A stretch of 64,000 bases of DNA from Fratercula arctica (taxonomy: Eukaryota; Chordata; Aves; Charadriiformes; Alcidae): assembly GCA_947846985.1 (NCBI GenBank), contig CANTUZ010000005.1, positions 24,710,389 through 24,774,388 on the forward strand, in the 5' to 3' direction. The notes under the pieces are model-generated. The model ran no database searches, had not been told where the DNA came from, and was given only the letters and a program-made list of their open reading frames with translations. This document shows, piece after piece, positions 45,808 through 56,290 of this stretch. Positions within the stretch are counted from its first letter, which is position 1. Every line of letters begins with the position of its first letter. The position numbers and the translations under genes were made by a program.

Positions 45808-48202
45808 TAGTTTTTTGGTGGAGATAAGGACAGACTGGTCACTTTACTTATGTAGACTGATATAGGAAATAGCTGAATTTAACTGGTTTAACTGGTTTCT
45901 AAAATTCCTCTTTGAAATTGTCCGTGGAACTCCAGGAATCCACTGATCGCATTACAAATGTGTTAAGATTAGTCACTCAAAACAAAATTATGACATCCCT
46001 ACTTCCTAATTGTTTTCTGGTGTACACCTATTCTTTCCACTAGATGTATGAATATTTATAATAGCAAGAAAAATGTTTGGAAATAGCTTTGGTAAATAGG
46101 CTGCTATTAATCCTATTAAGGTTCTACAAATCTTCTGGCATTTATTTATCTTGTCATTCTCATGTTGTATCAAATAGATAAAGGTGCAGATCTCTTTAGA
46201 CCAAGTTTACCCCAACCACCTTCCATGGTGAAAAAGGGAAACATTATCCTATTAAAGGACAAAGACATTAAGGGCCATTTATGGAAGGAGGAACAGTCCT
46301 AAGAACACAGGCATCTCTGAAAACCTACCACACGTATATTAACATAGTTGCCACTTTCTTTGATGCTCAGCTGCTCATATCACATTAACATTAAAATTCC
46401 CTTGCATAAATGTATGCAAATCCAAAGGAAGGTACTGGATCAGTTCTCATTTTAGCTGGTTAGGGGTTTTTTAAGATTTAGGAAGTCAGACAAAAAGACT
46501 TAGTCAAATGCCAGTTCTTCCTTTTGGAAGAACAACTAATTTAAAAATTATCTCTCAGAAATAATCCTGTACATTCTTAAAGAATTAGTGTAAGTTCCTT
46601 TACCTATGAATATTCCAGAAAATGAGTCTGATGCCAGGAATATTTTGGGAAATATATCTTTGGATATTATGAAAATAAATTTGGATTAATTTTGATCATC
46701 ATCAGCACTAAAATTTTTCAACAACCTGGTTCCTGTAGTCCTACTAATTTAACAAAAAACATGAGATAATACCATATATCTTACTCTGCTAATATAGTAG
46801 TTTTAATATTAAATGCCTGTAATTAATAATTCATCATTTAGCAACTTGCAAAGCACAATTCATTATTCCAAACCAGGAAATATTTTTTTTTTGAATGGTA
46901 ACATATAATTAAATCAAATCACAGCCAAAGAAAAACCAAATTAACAAAAAATGCGACAAAATGAGTTGAATAAATTATTACTTACAACCCATTTAACATC
47001 AGCAGGTCAGACAGAGTTCATTAATCTCTGCAGAATCAGAGGAAACAAAGTATAGCAAACTAAATCATGGATTTGTTGAATATTTTTAATGGAAAAAGAT
47101 TTGAGAGCACTCGGTAAGTACACGGGGAATGCTGAGCTTTTGGGTTTTATTTTATTTTCAAATGAAAAGAAAGGAGCTAGCTCTGATGGAAGCTGTAAAA
47201 TTTTAAAATCGCCAATTTTATCTGTATGGCTGTAAGACATAAATCAGTATGATTTGCTCCACCTTCCAAAATCCTGAATTCTCCTTATGTTCCTTTTGTA
47301 ATGTTTTGCTGTTTAAAGATACGTGAAGATCTGTGAGAAGGGGATTTCTTTCTAATCACTGTGTTTTTCTACTAAATTATTTTAAATATTTTAAATTAAT
47401 TATAGTACTTTGTATTTGGTGTATTTTACAGCACCTGCTCTATTCCTCAAGGAGGTATCACTGTCTGCTCATCACTGCATATTCAACTTTTCTGACTGCA
47501 CACCTACTGAGCTTCAATAGATTCCAGCAGTGAATCACTGAAAACACGCACAAGCAAAACTTTCTGGAAATTTAAAACATAAAATTTTATTGGCTCTAGG
47601 AACCTTTTGAAATGTGGAAATATCATCATTAAAAGTAAATAGTAACTTTTTCACAAAGTTTTCATAAAGTAAAATAAAGGATTTGTTATTTCTTAAGACA
47701 TTTGGTTACTTATTTATTGCTATTTCTTTACTGAGCTAATCACTTTTATTTTGTAGAAATATAATTGATGAACCAGCTGATTCAAATTGGTGTAGAAATT
47801 ATTTACAACTGTTTGCAAGTTAATGCAAATTAATAATTTCTATTCCATGGCTTTAAAAATGTGTCATTTTGAGTCTTCATTGTGAGTCCCAACTTTGTAA
47901 CTTGTTCGTGTTAGACTGCATTCATAGGCAAACCCCTGACCACTAATGATTGCTTACCTTGCAATACACACAAAACAATGCTAGCTATATTGGCTCATGA
48001 GTGTAAAGGAGGTAGCCGAGATCCCACTCAGACTCAGTTTCGCTTGTTCTATCTGTAGATTGCATACTGGTACTGCACTTCACAATTTAGAATATTCTCT
48101 AAATTTTATTAGATCTTATTTAACCAAGCAGAGAAAACTATTGTATGAGGAACTTGCTTTTAGGTAGGGTGGCAGCAACTGATATGCGTATATGTAAGTC
48201 AT
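45808..48202. other. Unique AT-rich non-coding sequence
   Basis: No gene, RNA or classifiable transposon. The frame at 47007-47240 (minus) and that at 47333-47533 (plus) have no family resemblance. Confidence 0.5.
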
Positions 48203-48221
48203 CGTTCATTCAGAATGAACG
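48203..48221. repeat. Perfect 19-bp palindrome
   Basis: CGTTCATTC, a central A and GAATGAACG are exact complements. The core TTCAGAA and the outer GTTCA/TGAAC halves resemble dimeric-factor sites (STAT- or nuclear-receptor-like), but spacing does not fit one factor cleanly. Confidence 0.7.
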
Positions 48222-49963
48222 CTTGAAGAACTTATTATAATGTTATAATTCATTTATACTTTGGAATTCAATTACCTGAATAATCCAGCTGTTGCCTGAA
48301 TACTTGTGAGTGGTAAATAATGTAACCTAATGATCATAGTTAGCACTAGCTTGGCACTACTGTACACATATGTGTATACATAAATACAAATAGAAATACA
48401 TATGCACGTTTTATATGTTTATATAAATATATATGTGGCTTAGGATTTTTTTTTTAAAGTGCTGTTTGTTTTCTTCTTGTTTTTATCATGTTATGTACTT
48501 TTTTATTTCTTAGCTAGCCAAGTGTCTTAGCTCAATGTGGCTTTTAGATTCTATATAACATGCTGATAAAAATCTTATATTGACTTGATCAATGCGTTAT
48601 GAAGAATTTTTGTAGGCTCATTGATGGCAATGTGTGACATGAGATGAATCCATTTTGTCCTTCATTTTCATCATGCCATCTATGAATTCTCTCTGAAAAT
48701 CTTCCAGAAATTGGATTGCTTTCACTTTTATGTAAGCCAGATACAATTTTTTTTCATCTCTTCTAATTATGTGTATGCTTCATAAACATATGTTTAATTT
48801 ATAGAGCCGTAGTCAATATATTACCAAAAAGAAGGTTAAATCAGTCCCAGTGGAGATCCATGGTGCTGCAGTTATGCTGCTTTCCAGATCCAACCTAGCT
48901 GATTTAGCTCAAAGACAACCAACTCGGATATCTTTACACTGCATGATGCTGGATTATTTTCATCAGATAACCTGGTCTCCCACAGAGCACAAAACAAAGA
49001 GATAATTTAAAAGTATCTTTCAGAAGGAAAGAAATAGAAATAATTTATTTTTGGTTTTCATTGTCGGAAAGCCATTTGAATGCTTCGTTTTCTTCAGTGT
49101 GGGGGAAAAACCCAAGAATCTAGCAGTCTAATCTCAACTGGCATATGCTGAAGACTGGGTTCCTAGACAATATATACAATTAAATATCTAAATATGCAAT
49201 TTATAATTAAATCCTTTTTTCCATCAAAACACATTTAAATCCTAAGTCCCCAATGAAATTTCTTACTTTGCATGAATGTCACCATTTTCTTGATACCCTA
49301 TAATTAAACACATTCTCTTCTTTGAACCCTCTCTGATTTGTCAACATTCTTTTCAATCATAAGCACCAAACAAGACCCATGTTATAGTAACAACTCTATA
49401 GAGAGTCAAAAGATACAAGAATAAATATAATCATTGCACTTTTACTCAAAAATACAATATTTATGTCTGAGGATCTCATGGGCTGGACAAATGTTAAATA
49501 TAAGTCCTTTTAGATTTTTCTAAAATGGTATCATTCATGTCACTGAAACACTAGATTGAAATCCATGTCATGCAGACAGCCCTATGACTACCTGATTGCC
49601 TCATTTGGACATTTTAACTATAGGTAATATGTTATGGTTTTCCTGTTTGACTGGATCTTTCTAAATCTTCCAAAATTAATGGAAAATCATCATTATAGCC
49701 AAGTCCTTCTGACCTACTGATTCAAGATTAGTACAGAAACCAATGTAGACTCACACCATTTTTTACTGTAAGGCTACAAAAAAATTAATACTTATTATAG
49801 GGATATGAATACATCCTCTCAAATACAGCATAATTCAATAAATATTTAGGACTGATAACAGTTTTATTATTTCCAACTGGCATGTGACCAAACCAATAAT
49901 AGGAACCTTTTGTTTGTTATGTGTTTTTAAAATTCATTTTTAAATTAACTTTGATGATCACAT
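48222..49963. other. Unique AT-rich non-coding sequence
   Basis: No gene or transposon. TA-rich sequence lies at 48362-48432 with repeated ACATATG/TATAAAT words. The rest is unremarkable. Confidence 0.5.
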
Positions 49964-50147
49964 ACAGAATCACAGAAAGGCTGAGGTTGGTAGGGGCCTC
50001 CTGAGACCATCTAATTCAACTTCACCACCCACAGCAGGGTCCGCTACAGCAGGCTGCTCATGGCTACGTCAAGTCAAGTTTTAAATATCTCACAGATAGA
50101 CACTCCAAAACTCTCCATGCAGCTGGTTCCAGTGTTTGACTATTCTC

Positions 50148-50184
<37 letters not shown>

Positions 50185-50290
50185 GGAATTTCCTGTATTT
50201 CCATCTGTGCTCCCACACCTTTTGTCATCTTTTGTCATGTCACTGGATGACAGTGAGAAGAGTCTGGCTCCGTAGTCTTACTCTACCCCA
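49964..50290 (-). mobile_element. CR1 LINE 3' fragment interrupted by A30
   Basis: The plus strand begins with the reverse-complemented CR1 3' end (AGAATCACAGAAAGGCTGAG) and continues with CTGGTTCCAGTGTTTGACTA. It then has A30 (50153-50182) and GTGGAATTTCCTGTATTTCC, ending with GACAGTGAGAAGAGTCTGGC. Read in sense, the tract is followed by GCTGTGAGAATAGTCAAACA, almost the same as the sequence after the T-tract in the 17.7-kb copy (GCTGCGAGGGTAATCAAACA). The two therefore look like one subfamily. The 5' break is near 50290. Confidence 0.92.
50153..50182. repeat. A30 homopolymer inside a CR1
   Basis: Thirty consecutive A, the longest homopolymer in the window. It lies at the position of an internal T-rich tract of the CR1 sense strand, not at the element's end. 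Confidence 0.95.
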
Positions 50291-53179
50291 CATGAGTTAT
50301 TCATATATATCTTTCCTGGTGCTTTATTTCTTACCTTATCTACAGTCTCTAGCATCCAATCTACTCATTTCTTTATTAACTGTTGTCAGCTCTCCCTGCC
50401 TTCAGTTACTCTGTGTGTTTGTGTCTGTCTGTATCTGTGTTATGACTACATACAGTGTGTCTAGTGCTCTGCTCTAACCGAGCTGAGATTTTATTATCAC
50501 TTCTTTTCTTCCTCTCTTTATTTCAAAAAATAAAACAATTTCCCAACCCCTCCAAGTGCAACAAGGCAGCCTGTGTGTGTGTCTTTATGTGTATTTTGTT
50601 AATAACAAGACTGCGGCTTCTTGAGCACCTAAGTGAAACATCTTTATGCTCCAGTTATCCTTTCCATTCTATATCTAAAACATTTCTCCAAATGATTTGT
50701 TTTGTTTTTCCTATTGCTTTCAGCTTCTGAATTTAGCTCTTCTAAAACATGTAACCACAAACATTTCTACCTTCATCCTGGTGTCCTAAGAGATGGTATT
50801 TTTTGCTGCTCATCAATCAACATCATTTGGGTAGATTTTGAAACTGATATGAACACACCTGGTTAGCCTTGAGAAAACTTGTCCTGACCTTGGACTTCTT
50901 AGGAATTTTAAGCTCTTTTTGAAATGTAAGGATCAAATTGTTCTGAATGAATCAATTGGGAGATGAAAGTGCTCCCTAAATACTTTTCGTGAGGTAGATC
51001 TTTAAACACCCCTAAATCACACTGATTTCCTGGGGTTTGGTTTTTTTTGGTTTTGTTTTGGTTTTTTTTGTTTTTTTTTTTTCCTAAGGAAAGGATCAGT
51101 GTACTGTTTTCACTTTTGACCTTGCCTCAACAAATGTGATTCAAAATTTTATCCAAATCTGATCTGAAAGCCTCTGCCCATGTGATATTTATATACTTAT
51201 GGAGATTTCAGTGACTGTTCTTTAATATTTTTCTTGGTGAAAGAGTACATAAGCTTCTTTTGAGAGGATGCTTTGTAATATCCTAATGGAAGTCTCATGC
51301 CTTCATTTTAAGTATGAACGTGAAGACGGAAAGAGTTAAGAAATTCTACCTGAGCTGGTTGATGTGAGTGTGCAAATGCTGTATTTATAAAGTTAGCTTG
51401 TTTAAGATATGATAAGTCATATGAATGGTATCTAGATGAGAACTGCTACTAATGTTCTTGGGATCTGAAATGGAATAGAAGGCAATTGAAAGACAATGAG
51501 ATGGCTCCTCTTTGAGTTGTAAAAGTAGTATAATATTCTTTGTGTATTTAAAACATGAAGAAAGAGATGTAAGGAAAAGAAAAAGAGAAGACAGAAAAAG
51601 AAGGTGGAATGTTTACCAGCTCATAAACACATCTGAGACAAAATGTGTAAGCTTTTAGAAGAATTAATAAGGGGCTGGATATTATCAGCTAGGTCTTATC
51701 ATCTCAGGTTTTGTGAGTTTGATGGTCTGAATACAACATAAATAAACCTTTGCCTTTCAAAATAAGTATCACAAATAGCATTACAATTCATCTTTGGTAT
51801 AGCTTATATACTATCAAAGAAAGACCAACGACCATAATGATAATAGCACTTGAACTTGTTCTGTTCCACCTAGATCTTGTCTGAGGCACGTTGTCAATGG
51901 TTCCAAATATTGGTGGAAAACTTTCCTTTACTCTGATTTTGCTTCACCTGTTCTATTGCGTGATAATCTTAATTAGCAATTTAGTGCCTTTTACAATCTC
52001 CATATTCATTTTGGAAAAGGAGAGGAGCAATTCCAGGAGATGATGAAAAGGACGACTGTAAGTTTATAACAGGATGCAAAAATTGAAAGCCAAGCCACAG
52101 TAGCCTTAAATCAGAGAAAAAGAAGGTTAGAATTAAGAACCCTGTAAATTTACCCATAGTAAATTTTACTGCCTTAGTTTAGGTAAATAAATGAGAGACC
52201 TCTTTCTAAATTGTGGAAGACGTGGATATTTTAAATAAACACATGAATTTAATGCTGTTAAAGAGAAGGAGAGGCAGTTTGCCAAGAAAATGAAAAGCTT
52301 GAACTACTCACTGCACAAAACCAATGTGGGTTTTAATTCCTTCACTTTTGAATTAAGACATATGTTGTGCCTTGTAACTCACCCTATACCTGTTGAAGGC
52401 ATCCTTTATCTGGCTGCTTTTTAAAGTGCTATGTGGTCTTGGACAACCTCTAGTTGTACCTTTACAGCACAAGAAAGCCTCATAGAGGGCCAAAAGAAAC
52501 TAAAACTCAAGAGTTTATTTTATTCTATGACCAAATTAGGTTGCTGCTATTCAAGCTGAACAGTCCCTTATGCTGAAATTAATCCCACTGGAATCCCAGG
52601 ATGAAATTTTGTCTGCTTTGAAATCAGTGATAAAACTCTGCTGGAATTTAATGAAAGCTGAATTCCATGAGCATAAGCTATTTGGAGCAAAAAGAAAGAA
52701 GGCTTAAAAGCATAATGAATAATTTTGTTTCATGATAAGTGAAGTGAGCTTCTGATTGCTAGTTTTTAAGTATGCCCAATCATTGTGCCTTTTAAAATGT
52801 TATTTTTAAAATTAATACTCTTGCATTTTTAGACAGACAATATCTTAAGGATTCTCAGCTGCATGCTCAAAATGCTGTTGGTAAAGGCAAAATCAGATGC
52901 TTATTTCCACAAATCTTTCCATAACCTATTGCAACCTGTGCTGACTTCAACTTTGAACATTTATCAAGACACATCTCCAACGTGACCCTAACATCTTTTC
53001 TTACTATTTTCTGCACAAAGCACAGAGGGACAAATAAGCAGAGGAATTCTTAATTTGTGGTGAAGCACCTATACTTCCTCTAAAGGAACCATGCTCTCTA
53101 GACATTTCTGCAGCAGACGAAATTATCTTTCAAAGAGAGCATTTGCAAAGTTGCTCAAAAAGTGAAGGAGAAAGTTGAC
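50291..53179. other. Unique AT-rich non-coding sequence
   Basis: No supportable gene. GGTTTT/T-rich low-complexity sequence lies at 51036-51083. At 52595-52668 there is a possible degenerate hairpin repeat (separate entry). Short open frames just after the CR1 (50136-50730) are chance frames fed by the poly-A tract. Confidence 0.5.
52595..52668. repeat. Possible remnant of an ancient hairpin-rich repeat
   Basis: CCCAGGATGAAATTTTGTCT, a TTTGAAATCAGTG block, TAAAACTCTGCTGG and TTTAATGAAAG follow the order of a self-complementary motif. I recall that motif as common in reptile genomes (CCAGGATGAAATCCTGG..., TTGAAGTCAATGG, AAAACTCCCATTGA). Matches are partial and the family name is unknown to me. 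Related traces are at 4208, 13887 and 24823. Confidence 0.35.
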
Positions 53180-53221
53180 TTTTTTTCTTTTTTTTCTTTT
53201 TTTTCTTTTTTTTTTTTTTTT
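53180..53221. repeat. (T8-9 C)n low-complexity tract
   Basis: Four T-runs separated by single C, ending in a T17-like run. A plus-strand frame through it (53162-53365) reads as Phe/Ser runs and is an artefact. Confidence 0.95.
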
Positions 53222-56182
53222 GAAATTAGAAAATGCTCCACAGAACAGGTCTTAGATTGTGAATTGCATCCAGATGATTTCAGCGTCTTGCCAGGAAGGA
53301 AATTTTTTTTAGGGAAAACAGTGACAGTTGAACTCTGGTTTTATGTGGCTGTTCACACATGGTAAAATAACATGGCTCACTCACCCCGTCTCCATTATGA
53401 AATAGAACATGGTTTACCGCAATAGAGTCAGGTTTAGCAAATTAGACCAATGAACTTTTGTCTGTATTCTTAACAAATACTGAGGTATCATTAGAACAAA
53501 GTAGATCTGGAATGTTGCTTATACAAGGAGGTTTCTCCAAATTTGAGCTGTTCTTGAAGGAAAACATGCTGTGCCAACACAGCTTCTTCAAAACAATGAA
53601 TTTAACTGTTATTTCAGAAACCCTAAACAGTAAGACACAGGAGCATGGTAGAGACAGAATCAGTCTGTTTGAGCACTTAAATATTGCAGAATTAGTAGTT
53701 TGTCTTTGCTTCTGCAGGTTAGCTGTACACATGTATTTGAATGAGGCATCTTTCACAAAAGCCTTCTAGACTCAAATATAGAAGCAAGATTGCAGATAAT
53801 CATCATAAAGAATTAGTACTCTCCAAACACAAAAGCAATTGGAGAGAAAAAATAAACAAAGAACAGTGTGAAAGGTGGGGAGAGTAATGGTATATTTACT
53901 TTACAGTTAGCACTGGTTAAAGACTAGGATAATATCCTGTTTTCATATAAGGAATTAAAGCACACAGTTTACAGTTCTGTAAACATCCAGCCCACTATTT
54001 TCCACTAAAACATTTAACTTGAACTGGAGTTGTATACAATAGATTACCTCTAGTCCTCTTTGCTGAATCAGCAGAGAATTGTGCTATCGGAAGCAGTAAG
54101 TTTCTGTTTCCAGAGCAATAAGAGTAAAGCAGGGTATTTAATAAGAGATAAATATAGTTACATCAATATCTCAGACCATGATAATAAGCAAGAACTTGAG
54201 ACACAGAATGTGTCGGTGGTATCAGTGTGGCCCACATATACATATATAAAATTGTTGATTTCTTTGGTCTGATCCATTAAGGCAATAAGAAAATCCTTCT
54301 TAATTCAAGTAAATTATGAAGCAACAATAACATCTGTCTTCAGAAAATTAGTAGAATCCATGCAGCTGCAAAACAAAACCCCCAAATGTCAGTGGAGTTA
54401 GCAGATTATAATTACCTTGGAATAAACACACATTCTAATAACCCAAAATCAACAGAATTGAATTCTCATGCAAAGAAAATGGCTGTGGTTAAATATTTAT
54501 CACATTTTTAAAAAATGAAGTGCAAAGGGCTTAAAATACAATCATGTTTGAAGTACCATTTCTGAGCATCTAGTGCCATATATTCTATGCTCCATTAGCT
54601 TCCTTCTTGAATATCCTCCTGTGTAGGGGAATTTAAATCATGGCGCAATTGTCCAACATATCAATTGTAGAGTCAAGAATCACTTAATATGATAATGTAT
54701 GTGTAGACACAATATCATGGTAACCCAAACTAAATCATGAAAAGCTTGCCTTCTAGTATTATATATATGTTACAGTAGATATGTTATGTACTTAAGTACT
54801 TTAGTACTTACATGAGATAAACCTATCGGGTAACTTCTAAATAACATTTTATGAGTTCACAGTTCAATCTAGACATAATAAAAATAAATAAAAATAAATA
54901 ATCAGTGTAAAATCATCCTTCCAAGCAGTAATCTGAGGGCAAAGCCAACTAAGATTCTGTATTCTCAACACTATAAATTTTCAGTAGCCTAAATCACAGA
55001 ACTACATGTTGATTCCTACAGAGATAAGAAAGAGCTGATAACACGCTGCCCAAAGGATTTTTAAGTGTAACAGGATAGGCTTATGTATACTCAGGGTTCC
55101 CTTCATCTCAGAGGTGGTTTAAGAAATAAGCTACTGAATAATTTACGTGAACAATCCATTGAAAACAGACAGCAAAGTTACGAACATAAACATATCAATA
55201 CCATAGCCTGGTAGCTCAGTGATGACTAACTATAGCTTAGTTGTGACATTGCTATGACCAGCATGGAATTTTCCACGAGAAAACTGTTCATTTAAAAACA
55301 CCGTAACATCACAAAAAGCTAGCAATGCAATACTTCTACACCAGAAACGTGTATTTGCCAGTCTGGGAAAATCTATTTACTATTTTTGATACTAGCTAGT
55401 CAGATGTTATCTTAACCATGTTTTCCATGCATTCACAGGAAGAGAGATTCACTTATCTGTTTCCAATTAAATAAACTCTGTCTTTTAGAAAAATGGATGC
55501 CCTCATTTTAGCAAATGCCATAATAGCAGTATCCCCTCTGCATGGGTATGATGAGTATATGCAAGCTTTTGCTGAGCTTTTCTTTCATCCTTATTGACAT
55601 TTTAACATGTCAGTAATAAGACAAAAAGTAGCCCCTAAATAAAGTAATTTCTGTTCCTTTCTGCTATAACATCACTTCAGATCAGTTTTAGTTTTTCTCC
55701 ATATCAGTCTCATTACACAGAATCAGTGTCTGTGCTCAGACTCCTGGAAGCAGAACATTTAATGACTCGAATGAGCCAAAAAGTACTATATACATTTGCA
55801 CTAGGGAACCAGGTGGTGCTAAGGAGCACCATGATGAGCTAGAGGAAATAATCATGAAATATAATACCGTTTTTTCCAGGCCTCTGTGAAATGACTGTCA
55901 TCTTGCACCATATAAAGCATGTTTTCCTGAGGTAAAGTCAATGAACTCAGTGGACCAGGATGAAGTCCATTTCTCACCAGCTTTCTATCTTGCCTTAGCT
56001 TCTTCCCCTTCATTTTAAAGGGAAATCCTCCCCCTGCTCCGCCCTGCAAATAAAGTAAGAATTAATATAATGTATTTCTACAGAAAGTACTATATGAATC
56101 TGTAAATTCTGAATCTAATAGAAGAATTGGTTTTATTTTCTAAATTTTTACATTCTTCCCCTGTTTTGTAACAGGAGCATTC
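53222..56182. other. Unique AT-rich non-coding sequence
   Basis: No gene or transposon recognised. The overlapping frames on both strands at 53442-53769 (about 100 codons each) are mutual shadows with no family resemblance. A perfect 12-bp palindrome GTACTTAAGTAC lies at 54788-54799, and A/AAT low complexity at 54880-54902. Confidence 0.5.
54788..54799. repeat. Perfect 12-bp palindrome GTACTTAAGTAC
   Basis: It is self-complementary over 12 bp and followed by a second TTAGTACTTAC copy of its half. The half-site TTAAGTAC/AAGTACTT is NKX2-like in appearance (core AAGTG/AAGTA), but this is weak. Confidence 0.6.
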
Positions 56183-56212
56183 TTTTTGTTTGTTTGTTTG
56201 TTTGTTTGTTTA
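56183..56212. repeat. (TTTG)n microsatellite
   Basis: About six TTTG units within a T-rich start. A minus-strand frame (56140-56571) reads it as KQTNKQTNK-type sequence, an artefact. Confidence 0.93.
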
Positions 56213-56262
56213 AATGCTGCAAAATGACCTCCAGAGCTTCTGCAAAAGATGGGTATTGGTAA

Positions 56263-56290
56263 GGGGGGTGGGGGTGTCGGCGGGTGGGGG
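56263..56290 (+). repeat. Plus-strand G-quadruplex motif
   Basis: G6, T, G5, a 7-nt loop (TGTCGGC), G3, T, G5. This satisfies the four-run, 1-7-nt-loop rule. It lies just downstream of the TTTG repeat. Confidence 0.85.

Noticed and set aside
50136..50730. Plus-strand frames of 71-113 codons beginning in the A30 tract
   Set aside because: They start as Lys runs from the homopolymer and continue through CR1 antisense and flanking DNA; no coding signal.
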